Positions 23,911 to 35,500 of a stretch of DNA of 64,000 nucleotides are shown piece by piece (position 1 is the first letter of the stretch; every line of letters begins with the position of its first letter). The position numbers and the translations under genes were made by a program. Source of the DNA: Pseudomonadales bacterium (lineage in GTDB: Bacteria; Pseudomonadota; Gammaproteobacteria; Pseudomonadales; Halieaceae); assembly GCA_024234675.1 (NCBI GenBank), contig JACKNU010000001.1, forward strand, positions 124,001 to 188,000. The letters are read 5' to 3'. The notes beneath the pieces are model-generated. The model had not been told where the DNA came from. It saw nothing but the letters and a program-made list of their open reading frames with translations, and did not search any database.

Positions 23911-24873
23911 TTACAGAGTCTTGCCGATGGCGATCTGCTGACGCAGGCGGGCCCCGGGACCGTCCTCCTGCAGGCGCACCTGGCCGTCGACTACATCGAT
24001 ACCCAGGCTGGCGAAAATGGATTCAAACGGGGGCACCCGGGTGGAAACGGTCAATTCATCGTACAAAATCCCGAACAGGACTACCCGGTTGAGCTGGTCC
24101 AGCCGGCTGACGATTTCCGGCACGGACAGGCTCTGGTTGCCGCAACAGCTGTTGAGTGCGGCCAGCGCCAGGTCCAGGTTGCGCTGCCCGCCGGATTGCA
24201 GGCGCAGGCGGGTATCCGCGGCGAGAAAATACCAGGCGCCGCTCCAGTAAACCCGCATGAACCGGCCCTCCTGGCGCATCTTGTCGCTGGCCCGGGCGAG
24301 GGGTATGGCGGGAGAGTCCGTGTCCTGCAGGCCCCTTTGAAAACCCTCGTAAAGCTTTTGCCACATCTGCTGTTCGCTGATGACCCCGGCGCGAGCCTGC
24401 ATGATGTTCTGGTAGTAGCTGGCCAGGCCCTCGGCGAACCAGGCGTCACCCCAGCCGCGATAGGGGATCAGCAGGTGGGCGAGCTCATGATAGCCGGTCC
24501 AGGCCTGGTGCAGCTGCTCCGGCGTGGCGCGGGCGGTGGTAAAGAATTCGACCCGGGTGGGCTGCTCGCGAAATACCTCGGCCCAGGGGATGGGGTCGCT
24601 GCCACCGGCAGAGCTTGCCGGCGCGACCACAACCTGCCACTTTCGCAGCGGCCAGTGCCCGTAAACCTGCTTCAATGCCGAGGCGATAAATTCGACCCAC
24701 ACCAGCAGGTTGGCTTGCATTTGCGGCTGGAATTCAGCGCTTATGAGCACCTCCAGCCTGCCCCCCTGGCCGTCAAACAGGGTGGTTTCGACACTGTCAG
24801 CGGCGCTGGCGGTAAAGGGCTGCAGCAGGCACAGGGCCAGCAACAGGACGCCGCTGCGGCGAACCCGGCGCAC
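23911..24873 (-). CDS. Secreted HExxH metallopeptidase-like protein (gluzincin type)
   Basis: From GTG 24873 the product has 320 residues, with a signal peptide (VLLLALCLLQPFTASA). The zinc motif is HELAHLL (residues ~138-144), followed by WFAEGLASYY with the third-ligand Glu about 20 residues on, the spacing of M1/M61-type gluzincins. The rest is helical with a late beta segment. GTG was chosen because it lies five bases after the stop of the MBL gene and directly precedes the signal peptide; the frame is open further up but there it overlaps that gene. Peptidase activity is inferred. Confidence 0.8.
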   Translation of the reverse strand: MRRVRRSGVLLLALCLLQPFTASAADSVETTLFDGQGGRLEVLISAEFQPQMQANLLVWVEFIASALKQVYGHWPLRKWQVVVAPASSAGGSDPIPWAEVFREQPTRVEFFTTARATPEQLHQAWTGYHELAHLLIPYRGWGDAWFAEGLASYYQNIMQARAGVISEQQMWQKLYEGFQRGLQDTDSPAIPLARASDKMRQEGRFMRVYWSGAWYFLAADTRLRLQSGGQRNLDLALAALNSCCGNQSLSVPEIVSRLDQLNRVVLFGILYDELTVSTRVPPFESIFASLGIDVVDGQVRLQEDGPGARLRQQIAIGKTL

Positions 24874-24878
24874 CGGGT

Positions 24879-25853
<975 letters not shown>

Positions 25854-25980
25854 GGTGGCGTCCGGCTGCGTTTCCAGATATGAGTATTACCCAGAATGAC
25901 CAGAGAATACAGATGGTATGTTTTCTACCGTGGCCGCAATCTGGTTTAATGCTCAGCCTGACAACCCCCGGATTGCGCGC

Positions 25981-26724
25981 ATGAACACCCTACGCTCCCT
26001 GCTGGTCTTTACCTGGCTCGTACTGACGCTTATCCCCCAGGGCATTGCCCTGGTATTGGCCTCGCTGTTCCTCAGGGACGAGAAGGTGTGGTGGTGGTTC
26101 GCGGTGCCCTGGCTGCGTGGCGTGGTCGAGGCGGCACGCATCGTCGGCGGGGTGAAATACCGCCTCCACGGCGAGGAAAACCTGCCCTCGGCAGACGACA
26201 TGCGCCGCGTCATTCTGTGTCCCAAGCACCAGTCCACCTGGGAAACCTTTTACTTTCCCAGCATGACCTCCCACCCGCTGGCCTATGTTTTCAAGAAGGA
26301 GCTGCTGCGCATCCCCTTTTTCGGCTGGGCAATCGGCGCCATCGACATGATCCACATAGACCGCAGCAAGGGCAGCGAGTCCTGGAAAAAAGTGGCGGAG
26401 CAGGGCAGGGTACTGATGGATCGCGGCAAGTGGATCATCATGTTCCCGGAGGGCACCCGCACCGAGCGCGGCAGCAAGGGCAATTACAAGGCGGGCGCGA
26501 CCAGGCTGGCGGTGGCCACCGGGGCGCACGTGATTCCCATCGCCGTGACCTCGGGGCGCTGTTGGCCAAGGCGGTCCTTTGCCCTGCGGCCGGGCGTCAT
26601 AGACGTGTCCATAGGCCAGCCTGTCAGCGCGGAGGGGCGCGAGCCCGGGGAACTGATGGACGAGGTGGAACGCTGGATCGAGGCGGAGATGCGGCGCCTG
26701 GATCCCGAGGCATACCAGACCTGA
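25981..26724 (+). CDS. plsC: 1-acyl-sn-glycerol-3-phosphate acyltransferase
   Basis: This 247-residue PlsC-like membrane acyltransferase makes phosphatidic acid from lysophosphatidic acid. An N-terminal membrane helix (LLVFTWLVLTLIPQGIALVLA) precedes the acyltransferase motifs. Motif I is CPKHQSTWETF, with Glu in place of the usual Asp of HX4D. Motif III is the GRVLMDRGKWIIMFPEGTR block, followed by KAGATRLAVATGAHVIPIAV. The ATG 25981 start is preferred over an upstream frame from 25918 that lacks homology. The HX4E variant occurs in proteobacterial PlsC-like proteins. Confidence 0.9.
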   Translation: MNTLRSLLVFTWLVLTLIPQGIALVLASLFLRDEKVWWWFAVPWLRGVVEAARIVGGVKYRLHGEENLPSADDMRRVILCPKHQSTWETFYFPSMTSHPLAYVFKKELLRIPFFGWAIGAIDMIHIDRSKGSESWKKVAEQGRVLMDRGKWIIMFPEGTRTERGSKGNYKAGATRLAVATGAHVIPIAVTSGRCWPRRSFALRPGVIDVSIGQPVSAEGREPGELMDEVERWIEAEMRRLDPEAYQT

Positions 26725-26770
26725 GCTCAGGCGTACGCAGGTCTGGCTCAGCAATCAAGGAGGAGACCCC

Positions 26771-27490
26771 ATGACGATACAAACTCGCCTGGTCGAGTAC
26801 CAGGACCAGGGCACCACCCTGGAAGCCTTCATGGCCTGGGACGATGCCGTTGGCGGCCCGCGCCCGGCCGTCGCCATCGCCCATACCTGGGCCGGGCGCT
26901 CGGCATTTGAGGAGGGCAAGGCGCTGGAGCTGGCGGAGCAGGGTTATGTGGGGTTTGCCCTGGATATGTACGGCAAGGGGGTGCTCGGCTCGTCACCTGA
27001 GGAAAACACGGCCCTGATGACGCCCCTCATGGAAGACCGGGCGGCTCTGCAGCAGCGCATCAACACCGCCATCGCCACCCTGCGGCAGCAGGCCGAGGTC
27101 GACCCGGGCCGGGTGGCCGCCAGCGGCTACTGTTTCGGCGGGCTGTGCGTGCTGGACCTGGCGCGTTCCGGTAGCGATGTGAGCGGCGTGGTGAGCCTGC
27201 ACGGCTTGTTCAACCCGCCCGGCAATACCGGGGGCACTCCCATCACTGCCAGGGTCCTGTGCCTGCACGGCTACGATGACCCCATGGCCAAACCCCAGAG
27301 CATGCTTGAGCTGGCAGCCGAACTCAGCGCCGCCGGCGCCGACTGGCAGGTGCACGCCTACGGCAACACGGTGCACGCCTTTACCAACCCGCAGGCCGAT
27401 AACGCCGCCATGGGCACGCTCTACAGCCCCACGGCGGAGCGGCGCTCGCGGGCAGCCATGGCGGACTTCCTGCAGGAGTGTTTCGCCTGA
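26771..27490 (+). CDS. Dienelactone hydrolase family protein
   Basis: This 239-residue alpha/beta-hydrolase of the dienelactone hydrolase family has its nucleophile Cys in GYCFGGLC (residues ~119-126), Asp in GYDDPM and His in YGNTVHAFTNP. Dienelactone hydrolases act on chlorocatechol intermediates, but the family is broad and no catechol genes are nearby. A strong AAGGAGGAG site precedes ATG 26771. It lies downstream of plsC with a 46-bp gap. Confidence 0.92.
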   Translation: MTIQTRLVEYQDQGTTLEAFMAWDDAVGGPRPAVAIAHTWAGRSAFEEGKALELAEQGYVGFALDMYGKGVLGSSPEENTALMTPLMEDRAALQQRINTAIATLRQQAEVDPGRVAASGYCFGGLCVLDLARSGSDVSGVVSLHGLFNPPGNTGGTPITARVLCLHGYDDPMAKPQSMLELAAELSAAGADWQVHAYGNTVHAFTNPQADNAAMGTLYSPTAERRSRAAMADFLQECFA

Positions 27491-27527
27491 AATCCCTCAC
27501 GGCCCGCGCGATAGCTGTGCGCAGGCC

Positions 27528-28520
27528 CTAGGGCAGCAGCACCGCGGCGCCGTTGAAGCGCCCATGGCGCAGGTCGTCGAGGGCCTCGTTGGCCTGTTCC
27601 AGGGGGTAGGGGTGGACGGTGGTTTGCACCGGAACCTCCGCCGCCAGCGGCAGGAACTCGATGCCGTCGCGACGGGTCAGGTTCGCCACCGAGCAGACCT
27701 CCCTCTCTCCCCACAGCAGCTCGTAGGGAAAGGAGGGAATGTCCGACATGTGGATTCCCGCGCACACAACCCTGCCGCCCTTGCGCACCGCCTTGAGGGC
27801 CTGCGGCACTAACTGCCCCTCCGGCGCGAAAATAATTGCCCCGTCCAGAGCCCGGGGGGGCGCTTGCAGGGAGTCGCCGGCCCAGGCGGCGCCCAGGTCC
27901 CGGGCGAACTGCTGCGCCTGGGTATCGCCCTCGCGGGTGAAAGCATAAATCGACTGGCCCCGATAAACCGCCAGTTGTATCAGGATGTGGGCCGCCGCGC
28001 CGAAGCCGTACAGGCCGATGCTGGCGGCGTCCTCCACCAGTCGATAGGCGCGGTAGCCGATCAGCCCGGCGCACAACAGCGGTGCCGCCTGTTGGTCTGC
28101 ATACCGGGACGGCAACTCGAAGCAGTAATCGGCGTTGGCCACCGTGTACTCGGCGAAGCCGCCCTGTATCTGGTAGCCCGTGTAGCGGGCGTGATCGCAG
28201 AGGTTTTCCCGCCGGTGATTGCAGAACCAGCAGTTTCCACAGCTGCCTCCCAGCCAGGGTACCCCCACCCGCTGGCCGGGTCGCAGGCCTGTCACCCCCG
28301 CTCCCAGGCCTTCGATGGTGCCGACGATCTGGTGTCCCGGAACCAGCGGCAGGTTGGGCTCCGTGAGTTCGCCGTCCACCACGTGCAGGTCGGTGCGGCA
28401 GATGCCGCAGGCGCTAACCTTTAGCAATACCTGGCCCGCTGCCGGCTGGGGCACTGGCAACTGCTGCAAGCGCAGGGGCTCACCGGGCGCGATCAGTACC
28501 ATGGCGCGCATTGTTGTCAT
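27528..28520 (-). CDS. Zinc-dependent alcohol dehydrogenase
   Basis: This 330-residue medium-chain dehydrogenase has catalytic-zinc ligands in CGICRTDLHVVDGE and PLVPGHQIVG. The structural-zinc lobe is CGNCWFCNHRRENLC. The Rossmann motif is GFGAAAHIL in place of the standard GxGxxG. The start ATG 28520 overlaps the stop of the polyphosphate:AMP phosphotransferase gene (ATGA), so translation is coupled. It belongs to the class often annotated as zinc-binding alcohol dehydrogenase AdhP-like; substrate unknown. Confidence 0.9.
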   Translation of the reverse strand: MTTMRAMVLIAPGEPLRLQQLPVPQPAAGQVLLKVSACGICRTDLHVVDGELTEPNLPLVPGHQIVGTIEGLGAGVTGLRPGQRVGVPWLGGSCGNCWFCNHRRENLCDHARYTGYQIQGGFAEYTVANADYCFELPSRYADQQAAPLLCAGLIGYRAYRLVEDAASIGLYGFGAAAHILIQLAVYRGQSIYAFTREGDTQAQQFARDLGAAWAGDSLQAPPRALDGAIIFAPEGQLVPQALKAVRKGGRVVCAGIHMSDIPSFPYELLWGEREVCSVANLTRRDGIEFLPLAAEVPVQTTVHPYPLEQANEALDDLRHGRFNGAAVLLP

Positions 28521-30001
28521 GCTGTTTCCAGGGCCTCCTCGATGGTCTTGCAAAAGGTTTCCAGTATCTGCACCCTCGCGTAGCGCTTGTCATCGCCGGA
28601 CACGAGGGTCCAGGGGGCTTTCCGGGTGCTGGTGTGGCTCACCATCTGGTCCACGGCGATCTCGTAATCGTGCCACCGGTCGCGATTGCGCCAGTCGTCC
28701 TCGGTGAGCTTGTGCTGCTTGTGAGGTGTCTGCTCCCGCAGTCGAAAGCGCCGCTCCTGCTCCTCGGGACTGATATGCAGCCAGAACTTCATGACTATGA
28801 CGCCATGGTCCGCCAGTTGCTCCTCGAACTGGTTGATCTCGCTGTAGGCGCGCCGCCACTGCGCGGGGCTGGCGAAGCCCTCGACGCGCTCCACCAGTAC
28901 CCGTCCGTACCAGGAGCGATCAAAGAAAGTGCAGCGCCCGTCCCGCTGCAACTGGCGCCAGAAGCGCCACAGGTAGTGATGGGCCCGCTCCTCGTCCGTG
29001 GGTGCCGCGATCTGCACCAGCCGAAACAGCCGCGGGTCTATCGCCCGGGTGACGCGACGGATAGCTGAGCCCTTGCCAGCCGCATCCCAGCCTTCGAAAA
29101 GGGCAACCACCGATCGCTTCTCCAGGTAGGCTCGCCATCCCAGGTCCTGCAGTCGGTCCTGCAGCGTATCCAGCCGGTCCTTGTATCTGGTGCGGCTCAA
29201 GCGCTGGGTCAGGTCGACGCTGTCCAGTACTGTGGGCTGCCCGGTCACTGGCAGGTTTGCCGGCTCAGCGTGGGCTGTCGCCTGGCCGGGGTCGCGCTCG
29301 GACCGGGAGCGCATGGCCTGCAGCAGCAGCTGGCCGGCGGTGATGTCGCGGTAGTGCCTGTCCTCGGCCTCGATCAGCTGCCAGGGGCTGTGGGCGGAAT
29401 CGGTGGCCAGGATAAGCTGCTCACAGACCTCGAGGGTGCGCTGGTAGGTGCCCTGCAACTCGTAGGAAAGATCGCTGCCACGCTGTGTTGCCAGGCGGTG
29501 CGGGGAGGCCTCCTGGAGCCGCAATTTCTGGCTCTCGTGGCTGATATGCAACCACAATTTGACGATAACCGCGCCGTCCTCGGTGAGCATCTGCTCGAAG
29601 GATTCTATCTCTTTGCATCGCAGGGAAAACTCGGCAGGCTCCAACTCGCCGCTGACCGCGGCCTGGGCGGGCTGGGTGTACCAGGACCCGAGGAAAATGC
29701 CAATCTGGCCACGAGCCGGCAGGCGACGCCAGAAACGCCAGAAAAAAGGTCGTGATTCCTCCTCGTCCGAGTGTTCCCAGAAGGTGTTGGTCTCTATCCA
29801 GCGCGGATCCATCCACTCGTTAAGCTGCTGGATCAGTGACCCCTTGCCGGCCCCGTCCGGTCCCGCCACGACGATGATCACCGGGTAATCCCTGGCGGCC
29901 AATTCCAGTTGGGCCTTGAGCAGTTGTTCGCGCAGGGGTTGCTCCAGCTGGTCGAAATCGCTGGATTTGATGTGCTTGCCTACCTCAAGGGTCTCAAACA
30001 T
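28517..30001 (-). CDS. pap: Polyphosphate:AMP phosphotransferase (two PPK2 domains)
   Basis: This 494-residue protein carries two PPK2-type kinase domains: residues ~10-235, Walker A GPDGAGKGSLIQQL, and ~260-490, Walker A GWDAAGKGSAIRR. Lid motifs are WEHSDEEESRPF and APTDEERAHHYLW, and each domain has FLGSWYTQP- or FDRSWYGRV-like Walker B elements. Such fused PPK2 proteins transfer phosphate from polyphosphate to AMP, making ADP. It is coupled with an alcohol dehydrogenase downstream and is one of several phosphate-related genes in this window. Confidence 0.93.
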   Translation of the reverse strand: MFETLEVGKHIKSSDFDQLEQPLREQLLKAQLELAARDYPVIIVVAGPDGAGKGSLIQQLNEWMDPRWIETNTFWEHSDEEESRPFFWRFWRRLPARGQIGIFLGSWYTQPAQAAVSGELEPAEFSLRCKEIESFEQMLTEDGAVIVKLWLHISHESQKLRLQEASPHRLATQRGSDLSYELQGTYQRTLEVCEQLILATDSAHSPWQLIEAEDRHYRDITAGQLLLQAMRSRSERDPGQATAHAEPANLPVTGQPTVLDSVDLTQRLSRTRYKDRLDTLQDRLQDLGWRAYLEKRSVVALFEGWDAAGKGSAIRRVTRAIDPRLFRLVQIAAPTDEERAHHYLWRFWRQLQRDGRCTFFDRSWYGRVLVERVEGFASPAQWRRAYSEINQFEEQLADHGVIVMKFWLHISPEEQERRFRLREQTPHKQHKLTEDDWRNRDRWHDYEIAVDQMVSHTSTRKAPWTLVSGDDKRYARVQILETFCKTIEEALETA

Positions 30002-30097
30002 GACATGCCCAAAGCTTTTTTAGCAGTTCCAACTTTAACGTATTTTTGCCATGGGCATCAGACTATAATTTCTGGCCGACGTGGCCGGAGATCATTC

Positions 30098-30718
30098 ATG
30101 AGTTTCTACGACAAGTATATTTTGCCGAGGGTTATCAACTGCGCCTGCGCCACCAAGCCGGTGATGCGGCAGCGCGAGAAGGTCGTGCCCCGGGCGTCTG
30201 GTACGGTGCTGGAAATCGGCATTGGCACCGGGCTCAACCTGCCGTTTTATGACAGCGCCAGGGTTGAGCGCGTGATCGGTCTCGACCCCTCGGAAACATC
30301 CTGGGAACTCGCCGGCGAGCGCGCCGCCCACCTGGATTTCCCGGTGGACTTCATCGGCCTGCCCGCGGGGGAAATACCGCTGGAGGATGCCAGCGTCGAT
30401 ACGGTGCTGGTGACTTTCGCCCTGTGCACCATTCCCGACCCGGTGGCGGCGCTGCGGGGCATGGCCCGGGTGCTGCGTCCCGGCGGCAGCCTGGTGTTCT
30501 GCGAGCACGGCAAGGCCCCTGATCCCGGGGTGCAAAGCTGGCAAAACCGCGTAAATCCGCTGTGGCGCGTGCTCTTCGGTGGCTGCAATCTCAACCGGGA
30601 TATCCCTGCCGTACTGGAGGAGGGTGGCTTCCGGGTCGGCTCGCTGGAACAGAGCTACCTGCCGGGCACGCCGCGTTTTGCCGGCTACAATTTCTGGGGG
30701 ATGGCGCGGCGGGCCTGA
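30098..30718 (+). CDS. Class I SAM-dependent methyltransferase
   Basis: This 206-residue Rossmann methyltransferase has the SAM motif VLEIGIGTGLNLPFY (motif I), the acidic GLDPSE (motif II), LVTFALCTIPDP (motif III) and LRPGGSLVFCEHG. A conserved Cys-rich start (NCACATKPVMRQREKVVP) resembles the phosphatidylethanolamine/ubiquinone-type group. Start ATG 30098 (MSFYDKYILP) matches the family; the frame continues upstream but opposite the neighbouring gene. The substrate is unknown. Confidence 0.9.
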   Translation: MSFYDKYILPRVINCACATKPVMRQREKVVPRASGTVLEIGIGTGLNLPFYDSARVERVIGLDPSETSWELAGERAAHLDFPVDFIGLPAGEIPLEDASVDTVLVTFALCTIPDPVAALRGMARVLRPGGSLVFCEHGKAPDPGVQSWQNRVNPLWRVLFGGCNLNRDIPAVLEEGGFRVGSLEQSYLPGTPRFAGYNFWGMARRA

Positions 30719-30747
30719 TAAATCGCAGCCGGTTGGGTCCGTTATCC

Positions 30748-32505
30748 ATGTGGTATCGATGCATTTTCTGCCTGCTCACCCTGTGGCTGCTGCCGGGCAG
30801 TGTGGCCGCGGAGTCGGGCAAGCCGGTTCTGGAATACCGCGTCACGGGCCTGGAGGGCAACCTGCGCCGCAACGTCCTGGCGTGGCTGGGGGACCCGCCC
30901 GACTCGGTGCAGGCCAGGCTGAACTTCCTGGTGACCGCCCGCGAGCGGGTGGAAGACAGTCTCAAGGCCCTCGGTTACTACAACGCCAGGATCAGCACCA
31001 CGATCAAACGCACTGACCCGGTGTGGTCGTTGGAAATCAGCGTGGACCCCGGTGAGCCGGTATTGATTCGCGAGGCGACCGTCCAGGTCACCGGGCCCGC
31101 TTTGGAGGACCCCCGCTTCGAGGAGTTGCTGGCCCGCGCTCCCTTCCGAAAGGGGGACGTTTTCAACCATGGCGATTACGATAAGTTCAAGAACGAGTTG
31201 CTCAACCTCGGGCAGCAGCGGGGCTATTTCGACGCCAGGCTCAGGCAGCACCGGGTTGAAGTCAACCCGGTCAGCGATACTGCGGATATTGTTTTGCTAT
31301 ACGAATCCGGACCGCGCTTCCGCTTTGGTCCGGTGCAATATGGCGACACCCGCCTGGAGCCGTCGCTGCTGGCGGCCATCCAACCTTTCCGTGAGGGCGA
31401 TTTTTTTGAACAGTCGAAGTTGCAGGCATTGCAGGCCGCGCTACAGCGCACCCGGTATTTCTCCGGCGTACTGATAAAGCCCGAATTCGCCGAAGTGTCC
31501 GATTACCGGGTACCCCTCAAGGTCACCCTGCACCCGGCGAACCGTCACGGCTTCGATGTCGGCCTGGGCTACAGCACCGACACCCAGGCGCGGGTCTCCA
31601 TGGTATGGCGCACGCCGCTCATCAACCGTTACGGTCACTCCCAGGAGACGCGGATCGCCTGGTCGGAGGTCAATCCCGGCGGTCGTTTCGTGTATTCCAT
31701 TCCCCTGCAACACCCGCTCAACGATGTGCTGCACCTGACGGCGCGGGTGGAGGATGACAAGTACGGGGACCAGGACAGCCGCCAGCAGGAAGTCGGTATA
31801 CAGCGGGAGATGCGCGGCAGTCGCTGGCTGAGCAGCTACTCCGCCAGGGTGCTGGAAGAGTCCTGGCAGGTGAAAAATACCCAGTACAGCAACCTCTACA
31901 CGCTGCCGGGCATCTCCTTTTCCAGCAGCGACCGCAGCGGCAATATCGTCGATCCCTCCGGCGGGTTCAGCCAGTTGTACAAAATCGAGGTGGGCAGCGA
32001 GGCGCTGGGCTCGGATGTGGATTTGCTGCGCGCCACGGCCAATTTCAGCTATATCCTGACGCCCTGGCCGGCCCATCGGGTGGTAACCCGGGCTGCGCTG
32101 GGCGCCGTTTTCATTTCCGGCCCCGATCGCCGCAACCTGGCTCCCTCGCTGGGTTTTTTCGCCGGCGGTTCCCAGAGTATTCGCGGCTACGGCTACCAGT
32201 CCCTGGGCAAGGAAATTGAGGTCCTGCGGGATAACGGTACTCCCCAGGCCCTCACGGTGGCCGCGGACAGGCTGCTGACCGGCACCCTGGAATACCAGTA
32301 TTACTTTACCCCCCGGTGGCGCGGCGCAGTGTTTATCGATGCCGGCGACGCCTTCGACGAAGGGGGTTTTGACGCCAAGTACGGCCCCGGTTTCGGTGTC
32401 CACTACCTGTCCCCGGTGGGCGCGGTGCGCCTGGAACTGGCCAACGGTGTCAGTGAAAACGGCGGCGACTGGCGCCTGGTGGTGAACATAGGGGCCGAGT
32501 TCTGA
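30748..32505 (+). CDS. tamA: TamA outer-membrane translocation/assembly protein
   Basis: This 585-residue Omp85-family protein forms, with TamB, an assembly or lipid-transport system spanning the periplasm. A signal peptide (IFCLLTLWLLPGSVAA) is followed by three POTRA-like repeats (residues ~25-250) and a 16-strand barrel. Barrel motifs are HGFDVGLGYSTDTQ, the lid/loop-6 SIRGYGYQSLG, and terminal strands ending VVNIGAEF with an aromatic last residue. ATG 30748 follows the gap after the methyltransferase. The tamB ATG overlaps the stop (TGATG). Confidence 0.92.
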   Translation: MWYRCIFCLLTLWLLPGSVAAESGKPVLEYRVTGLEGNLRRNVLAWLGDPPDSVQARLNFLVTARERVEDSLKALGYYNARISTTIKRTDPVWSLEISVDPGEPVLIREATVQVTGPALEDPRFEELLARAPFRKGDVFNHGDYDKFKNELLNLGQQRGYFDARLRQHRVEVNPVSDTADIVLLYESGPRFRFGPVQYGDTRLEPSLLAAIQPFREGDFFEQSKLQALQAALQRTRYFSGVLIKPEFAEVSDYRVPLKVTLHPANRHGFDVGLGYSTDTQARVSMVWRTPLINRYGHSQETRIAWSEVNPGGRFVYSIPLQHPLNDVLHLTARVEDDKYGDQDSRQQEVGIQREMRGSRWLSSYSARVLEESWQVKNTQYSNLYTLPGISFSSSDRSGNIVDPSGGFSQLYKIEVGSEALGSDVDLLRATANFSYILTPWPAHRVVTRAALGAVFISGPDRRNLAPSLGFFAGGSQSIRGYGYQSLGKEIEVLRDNGTPQALTVAADRLLTGTLEYQYYFTPRWRGAVFIDAGDAFDEGGFDAKYGPGFGVHYLSPVGAVRLELANGVSENGGDWRLVVNIGAEF

Positions 32506-35500
32506 TGCGGTTGCTGCTGAGGCTGTTGTTCTGGCCCCTGCTGCTGGGGCTGTCTGTATTGCTACTGTTGCCGTTTACCGGCGGCGGTACGCACTGGCTG
32601 CTCGCCAGGGTGCCAGCCGTTGCTCCTCTGGAACTGGAGTATGCCGGTGGCACCCTGGCGGGGGAGTTGCAGCTCAGGCGACTCAGCTGGTCCGATGAGG
32701 ATATCCGCCTGGACTTGCGCGATGCGGTGCTGGAGCTGGATTTGCGCTGTCTCTGGCGCAGCGTCTTCTGCCTGCAGCAGTTGCAGGCCCGACAGCTGGA
32801 CATTGCACTGCTCCCCAGCCCTGATACGGCAGATGCTGACCCTGCGACGGATCCCGGGCCGGCAGCAGAGGGCTTGACAGTATTTCCCTTCCGGGTGGAA
32901 GTGCCAGACCTGTACCTCAACGGCCTCAGGGTCCAGTGGCAGGGCGGCGAGTGGCGCCAGGGTCTGTTGGAGGGCGCGGTCAGCATATCCGGTTCCACCA
33001 TTCATGTGCCCAGGGCAGTGGTGCAGGAAGCCCGCTTACTGCTGGCTGACACCCCGACCGACACCGGGCCGGTGGAGTTGCCGGAGGTAAACCTGCCACT
33101 GGAATTGCAGGTCGACGGGCTGTTGCTGCAGCAAGCCGATTGGGATATTTACGGCTGGCAGGACAGCCTGAGCTCATTGCAGTTGCAGGGCAATTGGCGC
33201 CATACCCGCCTGCAACTGGACTCGCTGCAACTGCGCTCGACCGAGCTGGGCGCGGCGATCGCCGCCGGCAGCCTGGATTTTTCCGGCCAGTGGCCGCTGG
33301 AACTGGGGATGGATGCCTTTCCCATGGCCTGGCCGCAATGGCCTCAGCCTGTTGAGCGCCACCTGAGGCTGGACGTCAGTGGCAGCGTCGCCAGCCTGGC
33401 AGTGCACCTGCAGGTGGGAGGGGAAGTCAGCACTTCGGCGCGGCTGCAGCTGGATACGCTGGCCCCGGATTTGCCTTTCCGTCTGGCCGCAGAGCTCGAC
33501 TGGCCAGGCCAACTCGAGCTTGCCGGCTTCATGGCCCTGCCCGCAGAGCTTGCCGAGCTGTCCCTGGTCGCGCCCCTGAATCTCACCGTCACCGGCTCCC
33601 TGGCGGAGCAACAGTTCCAACTCAGCACCGCCGGCTCTGTTCCACCCTACCCGGAGCTGGCCCTGAATCTCGGGGGCGGGCACCGGTCAGGCCTGTTGAC
33701 GGTGGAGGATATGCGCCTGGGCGATGCCGCTTCGAGCAACACGCTGTGGGGCAGTGGCGAGCTGCGCTACGGCGAGCGCCTGGAGTGGTCGCTGGCGCTG
33801 GAATCGGGAGGCCTGGATCTGCCCCCGGTCAATGCGGCCGTAGACGGCCGCCTGCAGGGGCAACTGCAACTGGATGGCTGGCTTGCGGGAGAGGAGTGGG
33901 AGGCGACCCTGTCCGGGGTGTCCCTCAAGGGTGAGGTCAATGGCCTGCCGGCGAACATTACCGGCTACGGCGGACTGGGCAGCGACCTGGTGCTGCGGCC
34001 CAGTGACTTGCAGGCGCGCCTCAACGGCGCTCACCTGCTGCTGTACAAGCCCCGCCAGGCGGGCGATGGGGCGCGGGTGGAACTCGCCGTGGACGATCTG
34101 GGACTGTGGTTGCCGGGCAGTCGTGGCAACCTGCGGCTGCGCGCATTACCGGGTGATGACTGGGCGCATATACGCCTGGCCGGCTCACTGGAGGGGCTCG
34201 CCTGGGAGCAGGTCACGGTGCATGCCGGGCGCCTCGAGGGCGACTACTACCCGGGTCACGAGCAATCCGGGTTGCAGCTTACGCTCGACGGGGTGGGCCT
34301 GGGCCCGCTCGACCTGGAACAGCTCAGCATCGATGCTCGCGATACCAGCGGCAAGCAGGCATTCAGGCTGGCTGTGTTGGGTGATATAGAGGGCAGGCTG
34401 GCAGTCGCGGGAGGATTCGACGAGCAGGGTCGCTGGAGCGGTCAACTGGAAGCCACCTCGCTGCAGACGCCGGAGGGTACCTGGCACCTGAGCGAGCCGG
34501 TGCAACTGGCGGCCGACCCCGATCCGTGGCGTCTGCGGGTAGCTGGCCACTGCTGGTATTACCAGCAGTCGAGAATCTGTCCGGGGGAGGCACTGTTGGG
34601 CGCGACCGGCGCGGCCAGCCTGGAAATTTATAGCGGCTTTGACGCCCTGAGCGCTTTCCTGCCGGAATACCTCGAAGTCAGCGGCGCACTGGATGCGACC
34701 CTTGCGGCGAACTGGGCGCCCGGGGCCGCGCTTGACCTGCAGGGCCGCTTGCAGGGCAGGGACCTGCGGGTGACGCGGCATTTCGGCGCGGGTGAGTCAG
34801 GCAGTGCCCGCTGGGAGTCCCTGGACGCGGCTGTCGGCCGCGGCCCCGGAGGCCTGGAGTTGCGGGCGAGTTTATTCGCCCAGCAACAGCGGCGCGTCGC
34901 CCTGGCCCTGCAATTGCCTACCCAGCGCGAGGGTGACCTGGCGGGCGAGCTGCAGCTGGAGGATATGCAACTCGCCAACCTGGCGCCCTTTTTCCCGGGC
35001 TTATCCTACCTGGAGGGCGAACTTCGCGGTGGACTCGCGTTGCTTGGCACCCTCGCCGAGCCGCTGGCCGACGGCACTATCCAGCTCACCGGGGGGCGGC
35101 TGGCGCTGTCGGGCAATCCCACGGAACTGCGGGATCTGGAACTGAGCCTGGCTGCCGTTGGGGACAGCCTGGCAGTGCGGGGCGGGGGATTGCTGGGCGG
35201 CGGATCGCTGGACATCAGCGGCGAGCTGTTCAGCCGGCCTGACTGGCGCCTGCAACTGCGGGTTTCGGGCGAGCGGCAGGAGCTGCTGATCCCGCCCTAT
35301 ACCCAGATGCTGGTGTCGGAGGAGTTGCAGCTGGCCATGACCGGCGCCGAACTGGATCTTACCGGCAGGGTGATCGTGCACGAGGGCATCCTCGAGCACG
35401 AGCAATTGCCCGAGGGCAGTGTCGGTTTATCCGGGGACGTGGTGGAGGTGGATCTGGATGGCAGTGTGCTCAATGAGTCCAGCGATTTCCTGACCCGCAT